Below are positions 15,568 through 24,068 of a stretch of 35,869 nt of DNA, piece after piece. The DNA lies in NCBI GenBank assembly GCA_023662835.1, contig JAMPII010000022.1:1-35869 (forward strand). The letters are read 5' to 3'. The translations under genes and the position numbers were made by a program. Within the stretch, counting starts at the first letter, position 1, and the number at the start of each line of letters is the position of its first letter. The stretch is from Muribaculaceae bacterium. Lineage in GTDB: Bacteria > Bacteroidota > Bacteroidia > Bacteroidales > Muribaculaceae. The notes below the pieces were generated by a model. That model did no database searches. It saw only the letters and a list, made by a program, of their open reading frames with translations, and was not told the DNA's origin.

Positions 15568-16698
15568 TTAAAAATCGCTTACAGTCATCGGCATCAGTAT
15601 GATAACCAATTCCGAGTAATCGCTGTTCTCAGATGGAATAAACATTCCCGGTCGGCTTGGGTCGGCAAGCTTTATTATCATATCGTCGGTGTTGATAATA
15701 TTGGCGATTTCAATAAGATACTGCGCAGAAAATCCGATAACAGTTTCTTTACCACTATAATTACACGGAACTTCTTCGTGACCCGATGTACAGAAATTGT
15801 TGTCGGTAACCTTAAGTTCCATCCTGTTTTCCGACAGACGGAATTTTACAAGCCCGTGGCTGGGGTCGACAAATACCGCCATACGGCGCACTGCGTTGAG
15901 AAACGACAAGCGGTCGACCGTTACCTCATTGGGGTTAGATGTCGGAATCACACGGTTATAGTCGGGGAAGTTACCTTTTATTAAGCGGCAGTTGAATTTG
16001 TATGACGCAGATTCAAATGTGACGCCTTTGTTTGTAAGGTGAACGGTTATTTCATCATCTTTTGCAAATACATTTTTTATAACGTTTGCCGGCTTAAGTG
16101 GAAGAATGAACGAGCCTTCTGCGTTAGGTGCTGAAAGTGTATTTGTGTATTTTACCAATTTGCGGGTGTCGGTGGCTACAAAAACTATGCCGTCGGTTTT
16201 TATGTCCCATAAAATTCCCATCATTTGCGGACGAAGTTCATCGTTGCCTACTGCAAACATTGTACTTTCAATACCCTTCAAAATTTGTTCGGTAGGACAC
16301 GAAAACGAAATGGAATCTTCGGCGCCGGTTTCTGCTTCGTTGGCAGGAAATTCATTGCCATTAATTGCTATTAATGACGAATTACCGCTTGAATAGTTGA
16401 TTTCAACGCTAAGATTGTCGTCGTTTATTTCGAAGGTTATGCCTTGATCGGGCATCTCTTTCAGAAGCTCAACTATGCGACGGGCATCGACGCAAAAACT
16501 GCCTTCCCCTTCGGCATCCATCACCTCCACATGCGACACCAGTCTGTTCTCCACGTCGGAAGCCGTGATAGTAAGAATATTTCCGTTTAGTTCAAACAGG
16601 AAATTGTTTAAAATGGTCAGCGCATTCTTTGAATTAATTACTTTGCTGACTGCCGATGTACAATTGTAGAGCGTTTTGCTGGGTACGTTAAACTTCAT
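15568..16698 (-). CDS. dnaN: DNA polymerase III sliding clamp (beta subunit)
   Basis: The ring-shaped clamp that holds DNA polymerases on DNA. The 376 residues fit the usual three-domain protein; recognisable parts are MKFNVPSKTLYN at the start, the central ELRPQMMGILWDI and the closing LVIILMPMTVSDF. It is the promoter-proximal gene of a run continuing to rlmB. It is not next to dnaA or recF here, as is usual in Bacteroidales. Confidence 0.97.
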   Translation of the reverse strand: MKFNVPSKTLYNCTSAVSKVINSKNALTILNNFLFELNGNILTITASDVENRLVSHVEVMDAEGEGSFCVDARRIVELLKEMPDQGITFEINDDNLSVEINYSSGNSSLIAINGNEFPANEAETGAEDSISFSCPTEQILKGIESTMFAVGNDELRPQMMGILWDIKTDGIVFVATDTRKLVKYTNTLSAPNAEGSFILPLKPANVIKNVFAKDDEITVHLTNKGVTFESASYKFNCRLIKGNFPDYNRVIPTSNPNEVTVDRLSFLNAVRRMAVFVDPSHGLVKFRLSENRMELKVTDNNFCTSGHEEVPCNYSGKETVIGFSAQYLIEIANIINTDDMIIKLADPSRPGMFIPSENSDYSELVIILMPMTVSDF

Positions 16699-16787
16699 GT
16701 CTGTAAAGTTGAGGTATATGAGTTTGTTATTATTAGCTATTGTTTCCGGAGGTGTTGCATATTATCAGCCTCGTCGTTTCAATCCCA

Positions 16788-16818
16788 CAAATATAGTATT
16801 TTTAAATCATATGGCAAA
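16788..16818 (-). promoter_or_regulatory. dnaN operon promoter
   Basis: On the minus strand TTTG (16818-16815), a 19-base spacer and TATATTTG (16795-16788) match the Bacteroidota sigma-ABfr consensus fully. The start would be near 16781, giving a leader of about 83 bases. It lies back to back with the permease gene promoter. Confidence 0.88.
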
Positions 16819-16858
16819 ATCATAATTCTGCTGTCTTTGAGCATGGATTTTACCCTAT

Positions 16859-16889
16859 TTTGACAAATTGCGAAATTTCATTACTTTTG
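16859..16889 (+). promoter_or_regulatory. Promoter of the LptF/LptG-like permease-ribBA unit
   Basis: TTTG (16859-16862), a 19-base spacer and TACTTTTG (16882-16889) match the Bacteroidota -33/-7 consensus fully. The start would be near 16895, about 20 bases before the permease ATG. Confidence 0.88.
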
Positions 16890-16915
16890 TGTCCCGATAA
16901 GATATCACCACAATA

Positions 16916-18895
16916 ATGATAATACGAATTAAACGGCTATATTTGTTCATGTTGCAGAGCTTTTTGCCTCTGTTTCTGATGACATTTTTCATATGCCTGT
17001 TTATTGTGCTTATGCAGTTTCTCTGGCGGTATATCGACGATTTGGTCGGCAAAGGCTTAGAGGTCAGCGTAATCGCAGAACTGTTTTTTTATGCGGCGTT
17101 GACTATGGTACCGATGGCGCTTCCGCTTGCGATATTATTGGCATCGTTGATGACATTCGGAAATCTTGGCGAACAATTCGAACTGACTGCAATGAAGGCA
17201 TCCGGGGTGTCGCTTATAAAAAGTATGCGGCCTCTAATCGCGTTGATGATTGTTGTGGCTATCGGGGCTTTCTTTTTTCAGAATAATGTTTTGCCTGTCG
17301 CGCAGACAAAAATGTGGACGTTACTCTACTCTATGCGCCAGAAATCGCCCGAACTCGACATTCCTGAACGGGAATTCTACGACCAAATTTCAGGCTTTAA
17401 TATTTATGTCAACGAAAAGGATCGGGAAACAGGCATCCTCCACCAACTGCTGATTTACAATGTTGACAAAGGGGCGGACAACGCCACAATAATTTATGCC
17501 GACTCCGGTAAAATGACATTTACCGACGACAAACAGCACCTTTTCCTTACATTATGGAATGGTGAGCAGTTTGAAAATTTGAAAGAGCAGGGTGGTGTAT
17601 CTGCCAACAATGTGCCCTATCGTCGCGAGAGTTTCACCTCAAAAGAAGTTATGGTAGCATTCGATGCAAACTTCAACCGAATGGACGAAAGCGGAATGCG
17701 AAACCAATATGTCGGAAAAAATATATCGGAGCTTCAGGCAACAATCGACTCAGTCAACACTCGTATCGACAGTATCGGATATGAATACGCAATGCAACTT
17801 CTCGGAACGTCATATTTCAACGTTGGTATGAAACGCTATGTCGAAACCGATACCGGTGTTGTTGAAGTGCGCACTCCGGCTTTGAAGCTTGACAAGACTC
17901 TCGATGTCGACTCACTTTTCAACAAAACAAATCCGGCGCTGAAAAAATCGATTATAAATCAGGCACTGGCAAAAGCCAAACGTGGACGCCAAGAATATGA
18001 ATTCAGAGCCATGGCTATGAAAGACGAGAAGAAACTTGTTCGTCGTCATGCTATAGAGCTGATGAAAAAGTATACATTGTCAATGGCTTGTCTGGTGTTC
18101 TTTTTCATCGGGGCGCCGTTGGGCGCGATTATACGAAAGGGAGGGCTTGGCATGCCGCTTGTCATATCCGTCTTTCTGTTTATATTCTATTATATTATCG
18201 ATAATACCGGCTATAAAATGGCGCGCGACGGACATATGGAAGTATGGGAGGGAATATGGCTCTCTACTTTTGTGCTTCTGCCGCTGGGGATATTCTTCAC
18301 ATATAAAGCGGTTAACGACTCGGCAGTTTTCAACAGCGACGCATATATTAATTTCTTCAAACGTCTTACCGGAAAAGCAGAAACCCGCAATCTGCAACTT
18401 AAGGAGATGGTTATGGACGAAGTAGACCCACAAACAGCCTGCAATATGATATCTGCGCTCGCCGTGAACATCCAAAATTTCCTGACCACACATTCCGGAC
18501 GACAAACATACTTCTCCTACTGGCTGAAAGGATATTCACGTCAACAATTGCATGAAATTAGTTCTGAACTGGAAAATATGGTGGAATACATGTCGAACTC
18601 GCGCCACCGTATCATTGTTCTCAAACTGATGGAATTACCCATAATGCGAAATCTGTGGTTTTATCATCCCACAAATTACAAGGCGATTGCTTGGATTTTC
18701 ATTATTCTGTTTCCCATAGGATTGCCGCTATATCTGGTGGGAACTCATCAGCAACAAAAGCTAAAAGAAGAACTGCAACACATAGTTGTGACCTCGAAAG
18801 AACTTATTAACTTGTTAAATATAGATCAGGAATCTCTCAAAGGCAGCACGCCCGATGCTCCTGACGACGATAATATTGCAAACGATGGACGATAA
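16916..18895 (+). CDS. LptF/LptG family permease (YjgP/YjgQ) with C-terminal extension
   Basis: An inner-membrane permease of the lipopolysaccharide export family, which extracts LPS together with the LptB ATPase. Core parts are visible: N-terminal helices at about 15-37, 57-80 and 104-122 with [12 protein letters not shown] between them, a periplasmic domain (about 145-380), and helices near 388-407, 412-430 and 447-465. Beyond the usual end (about 360-370 residues in E. coli) lies a soluble helical segment (470-590) and a further membrane helix (591-609). The long form is common in Bacteroidota as far as I recall. Whether it acts as LptF, LptG or a homodimer is open. Its stop overlaps the ribBA start by 11 bases. 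Confidence 0.88.
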   Translation: MIIRIKRLYLFMLQSFLPLFLMTFFICLFIVLMQFLWRYIDDLVGKGLEVSVIAELFFYAALTMVPMALPLAILLASLMTFGNLGEQFELTAMKASGVSLIKSMRPLIALMIVVAIGAFFFQNNVLPVAQTKMWTLLYSMRQKSPELDIPEREFYDQISGFNIYVNEKDRETGILHQLLIYNVDKGADNATIIYADSGKMTFTDDKQHLFLTLWNGEQFENLKEQGGVSANNVPYRRESFTSKEVMVAFDANFNRMDESGMRNQYVGKNISELQATIDSVNTRIDSIGYEYAMQLLGTSYFNVGMKRYVETDTGVVEVRTPALKLDKTLDVDSLFNKTNPALKKSIINQALAKAKRGRQEYEFRAMAMKDEKKLVRRHAIELMKKYTLSMACLVFFFIGAPLGAIIRKGGLGMPLVISVFLFIFYYIIDNTGYKMARDGHMEVWEGIWLSTFVLLPLGIFFTYKAVNDSAVFNSDAYINFFKRLTGKAETRNLQLKEMVMDEVDPQTACNMISALAVNIQNFLTTHSGRQTYFSYWLKGYSRQQLHEISSELENMVEYMSNSRHRIIVLKLMELPIMRNLWFYHPTNYKAIAWIFIILFPIGLPLYLVGTHQQQKLKEELQHIVVTSKELINLLNIDQESLKGSTPDAPDDDNIANDGR

Positions 18896-20102
18896 AATTA
18901 AACTAGATAGCATAGAAGAGGCATTAGCCGACTTTAAAGAAGGTAAATTCGTTATTGTAGTCGACGATGAAGATCGCGAAAATGAAGGCGACTTAATAAT
19001 TGCCGCCGAAAAAATCACTCCGGAACAGGTGAATTTCATGTTGAAAAATGCCAGAGGTGTTCTGTGTGTGCCTATGACAATACAACGGTGTAAAGAGCTG
19101 GAACTTGATCATCAGGTGACCGACAATACCTCCATCCTTGGAACCCCTTTTACAATAACAGTCGATAAACTCGAAGGCTGCTCAACCGGAGTCAGCATTC
19201 ACGACCGTGCTGCTACTATACGCGCGCTGGCCGATCCTGCCTCAACCCCCACAACATTTGGACGCCCGGGTCATATAAACCCCCTTTATGCTCAAGATAA
19301 AGGTGTGCTCCGTCGTTCGGGACATACCGAAGCCGCTGTCGATCTTGCGCGCTTAGCCGGAATGCAACCGGTTGCCGCACTCATGGAAATTATGAGCGAT
19401 GATGGTTCAATGGCTCGTTTGCCTGAACTGCGAAAGCGCGCCGACGAATGGGACCTTAAGCTAATTTCTATCGCTGATCTGATTGCATACCGTTTGAAAC
19501 AGGAATCGCTGGTCGAAAAAGGTGTGGAAGTTGATATGCCAACACAATATGGACATTTCCGTTTAATACCTTTTAAACAGAAAAGTAACGGCATGGAGCA
19601 TATTGCCTTAATTAAAGGTGATATTGAAGCGAGTGATGAGCCGGCATTGGTGCGTGTGCATTCATCCTGTGCTACAGGTGATATTTTTGGCTCAAAACGT
19701 TGCGATTGTGGCGAACAGCTACACAAAGCTATGCAAATGGTGGAAAAAGAAGGCCGCGGTGTGATTCTGTACCTTAATCAGGAAGGTCGTGGTATCGGTT
19801 TGATGGATAAAATCCGTGCGTATAAACTGCAGGAAGAAGGCGCCGATACAGTTGATGCAAACCTGCGTCTTGGCCATCTTGCCGATGAACGCGACTACGG
19901 TGTTGGTGCACAAATCTTACGTGAGCTCGGAGTGAAAAAAATGCGTCTGATGACAAATAATCCGGTTAAGCGCGTAGGATTGAACGCTTATGGTTTGGAG
20001 ATCGTAGAAAACATTCCTATTGAAGTTGCACCTAACGAGTACAATCATCGCTATATGCAAACAAAAAAGTATCGTATGGGACACACCCTGCGCACTTTAT
20101 AA
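18885..20102 (+). CDS. ribBA: Bifunctional riboflavin protein RibBA
   Basis: Catalyses two entry steps of riboflavin synthesis: dihydroxybutanone phosphate synthase (N-terminal) and GTP cyclohydrolase II (C-terminal). With the ATG at 18885 it has 405 residues. The RibB half has [10 protein letters not shown] (27-36), [10 protein letters not shown] and [13 protein letters not shown]. The RibA half has [20 protein letters not shown] with the zinc cysteines, [11 protein letters not shown] and [13 protein letters not shown]. Its start lies within the last 11 bases of the permease gene, implying translational coupling. No FMN riboswitch is seen, as expected for a gene with no leader of its own. 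Confidence 0.95.
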   Translation: MDDKIKLDSIEEALADFKEGKFVIVVDDEDRENEGDLIIAAEKITPEQVNFMLKNARGVLCVPMTIQRCKELELDHQVTDNTSILGTPFTITVDKLEGCSTGVSIHDRAATIRALADPASTPTTFGRPGHINPLYAQDKGVLRRSGHTEAAVDLARLAGMQPVAALMEIMSDDGSMARLPELRKRADEWDLKLISIADLIAYRLKQESLVEKGVEVDMPTQYGHFRLIPFKQKSNGMEHIALIKGDIEASDEPALVRVHSSCATGDIFGSKRCDCGEQLHKAMQMVEKEGRGVILYLNQEGRGIGLMDKIRAYKLQEEGADTVDANLRLGHLADERDYGVGAQILRELGVKKMRLMTNNPVKRVGLNAYGLEIVENIPIEVAPNEYNHRYMQTKKYRMGHTLRTL

Positions 20103-20127
20103 GAACCCATATTCCTTTTCGAATGTA

Positions 20128-21009
20128 CTATAGGACTCTAAAAGGTCGGCGCGAGTGTCGGATGGTGTAGTATTGTATTGCCCGCCATAAAAATAGTGCG
20201 GTAAATACAACACTGCCCAGACACCATTCCCATGATGTTCCAAATCTCTCAAAACCTGCAAAATCAGCATTCCCATTATTTGAAAGCCATGTAAATATCA
20301 CAATCAGACTGTTGTTCATGGCATGCACAAATATAGGTAGCCATAACGATCTGCTCCACCTCAGTAAATAACCGAAATATGCACCCATTAGCAACCGAGG
20401 AAAAAAACCGAAGAATTGCATATGTATGGCGCTGAATACAAATGCTGCCACCCATATGGCAACATGTACGTTGCCAAACAACCAATAAAGCAACTGCTGC
20501 AATCCGCCTCTGAAAAACAGTTCTTCGGCTACGCCCGTAAGCAGGCCTACAATGAGAACTGAAACAATCAGATTCATAATACCCGTACCCCCCATTATCG
20601 TGCGAACCATAGATTCAGCAGCGTCTTCGCTAGTACGGAGTGCCTGCTCAATACCCGATAATTCTGCCGGAAAATGTATGCTCTCATTCCATAAAACGAA
20701 CGTGTTCATCCATGGAATTGCAGTTATGAAAGCAAGAATTCCAAACGTGCTGATATAAATATTTGGCGTTCGGCTGATACCCATAATTCGCCATGGGCGC
20801 TGAGCAATCAGCAACATAGTCATGATTACCGGCAAAATGAACATAACAATGTCTTGAACAACAGTAGCCCAACGTAGCCGGGTAGTTGATTCCAGCCCTA
20901 TGTGAGAAATCAAAACCGATCCTAGTACCCATGAAACTATCCACCAGCATACAAATAAAATTAATGATTGAGCCGGTTTTATTCTAAGTTTACCATGCCA
21001 GTTGTTCAT
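20128..21009 (-). CDS. CPBP family intramembrane glutamic endopeptidase
   Basis: A polytopic membrane protein of 293 residues with the full CPBP/Rce1-like motif set: EELFFR (E162, E163, R167), FSAIH (H196) and HAMNN (H229, N233). The family cleaves proteins or peptides within or near the membrane; no substrate can be assigned here. Hydrophobic helices lie near 14-36, 50-70, 85-106, 145-162, 183-198 and 223-242. It converges with ribBA, 25 bases apart, and diverges from dacB. The ATG follows a run of A residues on its own strand. Confidence 0.9.
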   Translation of the reverse strand: MNNWHGKLRIKPAQSLILFVCWWIVSWVLGSVLISHIGLESTTRLRWATVVQDIVMFILPVIMTMLLIAQRPWRIMGISRTPNIYISTFGILAFITAIPWMNTFVLWNESIHFPAELSGIEQALRTSEDAAESMVRTIMGGTGIMNLIVSVLIVGLLTGVAEELFFRGGLQQLLYWLFGNVHVAIWVAAFVFSAIHMQFFGFFPRLLMGAYFGYLLRWSRSLWLPIFVHAMNNSLIVIFTWLSNNGNADFAGFERFGTSWEWCLGSVVFTALFLWRAIQYYTIRHSRRPFRVL

Positions 21010-21156
21010 TTTTTTTTAGTTAAGTTGTTAGGGTTTAAAGAACTAAGTGAGATTGTTTACACCTTGATTATATCTGCAAATATCGCAAAACAAAAATTCT
21101 TAACAAATATTCATAACAAAAAAATTGTAATAAATTGATGTCGGTATTCATGTTTC

Positions 21157-21168
21157 ATATTGCAATTT
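21157..21168. promoter_or_regulatory. Palindrome-like site ATATTGCAATTT before dacB
   Basis: Eleven of 12 bases match the perfect palindrome ATATTGCAATAT found at 2328-2339 and 32401-32412. It ends two bases before the dacB -7 box, a typical operator position. A role is inference. Confidence 0.3.
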
Positions 21169-21170
21169 CG

Positions 21171-21178
21171 TAAATTTG
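21171..21178 (+). promoter_or_regulatory. Possible -7 box for dacB
   Basis: TAAATTTG matches TAnnTTTG and ends four bases before the dacB ATG, which would give a leaderless or nearly leaderless message. No convincing -33 box is seen. Confidence 0.35.
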
Positions 21179-21182
21179 TGAT

Positions 21183-22541
21183 ATGAAATATGCCTATACA
21201 TTAATTGCCGCTCTACTATTTGCCATTACCCGAGTTTTTGCGGCCTCCCCGCTGTCATTCCCCGGAGCTTCATCGGCTCGAATCGGTATTTATATTGAAA
21301 ACCTCGCTACCGGCAAAGTTGAGACAGATTTCAATGCCCGTGAATCATTTGTGCCGGCATCGGTGATGAAGTGTATAACATCCGCAACTGCCCAGATGTC
21401 GCTTCGCCCCGACTTTGTGTTCAAAACAACGGTCAGGCCGGTAGGTAAAATAATTAACGGAGTGTTGGTGGGGAACTTAATAGTGATAGGCGGAGGCGAC
21501 CCAACATTGGCTTCGCGCCATTTCCCTGAACACCCGTCATTTCAGCGACGGATAGTTACCTACTTGCAAAAATTGGGCGTAGATTCCATTTCCGGTGACA
21601 TCATTGTTGACGATTCATGCTATCCGGCAATCGGGATATCGCCATTCTGGCTCCAGGAGGATATAGCCTGGGAATATGGTGCCGGTTTGTATGGTATAAA
21701 CTTTATGGACAATTCATTCTCGCTTACAGTTAAGCCCGGGGTCGAGGCTTCGTCAACGCAAGTTGAGGTGATAAATAAATTAAAGCGGGATAAAGTTGGC
21801 GAGGTTGTGGCCATGCGCGCCTACGATTCTCCGGTGCTGACTCTCACCGGTTCGATTACAGGCCCATCATATACAACCCGATATTCAATGCCAGCTCCAT
21901 CATTTTCGCTCTACACTGCTTTAGCCGCAGAAATGACGAAAGCTGGCATACATGTTGCCGGCGAGCCAGTGGAAGCAACTGGCAATTGTGCCGAGCCGTT
22001 TGTTTTTACCTCCCCATTACGCGACGAGATTCTTCGTTCGCTGATGGTTCATTCAAATAATCTATTCGCCGAAGGAATGTTGCGGGCTACGGTACTGAGG
22101 AATTCTGAAACGGACCGCGACTTTGACGATGCTGTCGCTCAGGAAACTAAACTGTGGCGGGCCAATGGAATCGATCTCAGTGGCTGTCGCTTGCTCGACG
22201 GTTGCGGTTTAGCACCTGTTCAAAGAATCACACCAAAGGCGTTGGCCTCGGTACTATCTTTTATGGCCCGTTCAAACGGAGCTTCAAATTATGTGGCCCT
22301 ATTCCCTCGGGCAGGTGTCGAAGGCACTGTCAGGTCATTACTAGCAAAAACGCCCTTGGCCGGCAAAATGGCGTTAAAATCAGGTTCGATGAATTCGGTT
22401 GTGTGTTATGCCGGTTTTAAACTGGGCGCCGACGATAAGCCAACGCATGTTATTGTGATAATGGTGAATGGATTCAGCTGTTCCTCTTCGGCGGTCAGAA
22501 AATCAATATCAACCTACTTACAATCGCTAAGCAATCTCTAA
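21183..22541 (+). CDS. dacB: D-alanyl-D-alanine carboxypeptidase/endopeptidase (PBP4, class C)
   Basis: A periplasmic penicillin-binding protein of the S13 family that trims or cuts stem peptides of peptidoglycan. A signal peptide covers about 1-21 (ending RVFAAS). The three active-site motifs are intact: SVMK (S60, K63), SNN (291-293) and KSG (399-401). The long insertion between the first two motifs is typical of PBP4. The usual DGSGL near residue 340 reads DGCGL, a mild change. At 452 residues the length is normal. Confidence 0.94.
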   Translation: MKYAYTLIAALLFAITRVFAASPLSFPGASSARIGIYIENLATGKVETDFNARESFVPASVMKCITSATAQMSLRPDFVFKTTVRPVGKIINGVLVGNLIVIGGGDPTLASRHFPEHPSFQRRIVTYLQKLGVDSISGDIIVDDSCYPAIGISPFWLQEDIAWEYGAGLYGINFMDNSFSLTVKPGVEASSTQVEVINKLKRDKVGEVVAMRAYDSPVLTLTGSITGPSYTTRYSMPAPSFSLYTALAAEMTKAGIHVAGEPVEATGNCAEPFVFTSPLRDEILRSLMVHSNNLFAEGMLRATVLRNSETDRDFDDAVAQETKLWRANGIDLSGCRLLDGCGLAPVQRITPKALASVLSFMARSNGASNYVALFPRAGVEGTVRSLLAKTPLAGKMALKSGSMNSVVCYAGFKLGADDKPTHVIVIMVNGFSCSSSAVRKSISTYLQSLSNL

Positions 22542-22797
22542 ACATAGTAAATTGCCTATAACGATAATAAGCCGACCTTTCGCGTTTAAAGAAACGCTAC
22601 CTCAATATCATACGTCAATATCAGATGTTAAAAATCATAATAATATTAAAAGAATTTTGCTTAGCTAAATAAAAATACTAATTTTATATGTTAGAGTATT
22701 AAACTCTTGTATCGCTTGGATGTCTAAATTCAAAAGTAGATGACTCTGATTCTGCAAGAACGTATATTTATTATTAACATAATTAAGGAAAAGAATT
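22542..22797. other. AT-rich spacer between dacB and the Trp-rich protein gene
   Basis: These 256 bases hold no gene. A small hairpin, GCGTTT/AAACGC (22582-22597, loop AAAG), may mark the dacB mRNA end but lacks a T-run. I find no full TTTG/TAnnTTTG promoter, though the next gene must have one here or use read-through. AAGGA, about 10 bases before the ATG at 22798, is a better ribosome-binding site than most in this window. Confidence 0.5.
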
Positions 22798-23991
22798 ATG
22801 ATAGCTAAAAAAGTAATATTACTTACTGGTTTGATGCTTGGATCCATATGCTCGGCCATGGCTCAAAGCTATTATGACGACGATATTTATTACAACCCTG
22901 ATAAAGACACCAAGTCGAAGCAGATAAATGCTGCCGTACAGAAAAATCGCCAGTTACGCCAGCAACAGGAGACTGCCCAGCAGCAACGTCTTCAACAGCA
23001 AGCCTACCAGCAGTTGTATCAGCAATACTATGGTAATTATAATCCCGATTTAGGCGGTGGTGATTTCGCAGCTGCCGGCACATACACGCCCGAAACAAAA
23101 GGGACTTCTCGTGATGTAGACGAATATAACCGTCGTGGAACAACTCCAACTGTTGAAAAAACCGATTCAATTCCTCTGTCGGCTCTTACACAGCCCGAAG
23201 AGTTTGCCTACACCCAGAGAATCGAAAAATATTATAACCCCGATATCATAGCGTCGACCAACGACCCCGATCTAGTAAACTATTACTATTCATCGGCATC
23301 TTCACAGCCTGATATCAACATCTACGTTTCCTCGCCGGGCTGGGGCGGCTACTATAGCCCATGGGCATGGAGCTATTGGGATCCTTATTGGTACGGCCCT
23401 TCTTGGGGCTGGAATTGGGGTTGGGGACCCTCGTGGAGTATGAGTTGGGGCTGGGGAGGCTCATCATGGTCATGGGGTTGGAACTGGAACTGGAACTGGA
23501 GTCCCGCATGGGCATGGGGTGGCCCAGGTTGGGGATGGAGCGGCCCCGGATGGAGCCATGGCTGGGCTTGGTCGCGCCCCGGTAGTTATACCCCAAATGG
23601 CCGCCGTCCAACCGGAATTCGTAACGGATACACAGGCATAGGTAATAACCGACCTATCACAACAAGCCGCTTCGACCAAAACTATAACAGCGTTAGAAAT
23701 AATCGTTATAACCTAACACCTGGTCAGGTCGGATCATACCGCCCCGGACAATCTCAGCAGGGCTCAAGAGTGCCGTCAGCTACTCAAGGAGCAACAACAA
23801 CTCGCCCGACCGGAAATTATGGTACAACATCGGGCAACCGAAACGGTAACTCATCGCAAAACCGTTCCTACCAGTCGCAACAACCAACCCAATCGCGTTG
23901 GGGTTCCCAATCTGGCGGTTCTTACCGTTCCAGTGGCGGATTCGGTGGTAGCAGTGGCGGTGGCGGTAGCCACCGCGGCGGACGTCGATAA
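22798..23991 (+). CDS. Exported tryptophan-rich low-complexity protein, function unknown
   Basis: I do not recognise a defined family. The 397 residues fall into clear parts. A signal peptide (1-22, ending CSAMA, then QSYYDDD) comes first. A Gln-rich, probably helical stretch follows (44-78), then an acidic/Tyr-containing middle (79-180). A segment with 25 Trp in 77 residues (182-258) alternates Trp with Gly, Asn, Ser or Ala. The tail (260-397) is basic and rich in Gly, Ser, Gln, Asn and Arg, ending GGSHRGGRR. There is no Cys after the signal and no lipobox, so it is soluble or surface-attached by other means. It is followed after 77 bases by an outer-membrane barrel gene on the same strand. 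A structural or surface-coating role is a guess. Confidence 0.85.
   Translation: MIAKKVILLTGLMLGSICSAMAQSYYDDDIYYNPDKDTKSKQINAAVQKNRQLRQQQETAQQQRLQQQAYQQLYQQYYGNYNPDLGGGDFAAAGTYTPETKGTSRDVDEYNRRGTTPTVEKTDSIPLSALTQPEEFAYTQRIEKYYNPDIIASTNDPDLVNYYYSSASSQPDINIYVSSPGWGGYYSPWAWSYWDPYWYGPSWGWNWGWGPSWSMSWGWGGSSWSWGWNWNWNWSPAWAWGGPGWGWSGPGWSHGWAWSRPGSYTPNGRRPTGIRNGYTGIGNNRPITTSRFDQNYNSVRNNRYNLTPGQVGSYRPGQSQQGSRVPSATQGATTTRPTGNYGTTSGNRNGNSSQNRSYQSQQPTQSRWGSQSGGSYRSSGGFGGSSGGGGSHRGGRR
23479..23500 (+). repeat. TGGAAC hexamer tandem repeat inside the Trp-rich coding region
   Basis: Three exact copies of TGGAAC (23479-23496) followed by a partial copy encode Trp-Asn repeats (residues 228-234). Each unit is two codons, so slippage would lengthen or shorten the Trp-x-Trp array without a frameshift. 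Confidence 0.75.
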
Positions 23992-24023
23992 CAATAGCGA
24001 ATATTTAGGTAATCAAACATACC

Positions 24024-24044
24024 CGCGCCGGAATTAACGGCGCG
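24024..24044 (+). terminator. GC-rich intercistronic hairpin between the Trp-rich and barrel genes
   Basis: CGCGCCG (24024-24030) and CGGCGCG (24038-24044) form a perfect 7-base stem around GAATTAA. There is no T-run after it. It could be an attenuator, an mRNA-stabilising element, or a partial terminator between two co-oriented genes. Confidence 0.45.
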
Positions 24045-24068
24045 GCATTAACCAAACAGTAAGCACTT

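Noticed and set aside
23479-23500. Short direct repeats as a CRISPR-like array
   Set aside because: The six-base units are contiguous, lack spacers and encode Trp-Asn in frame.
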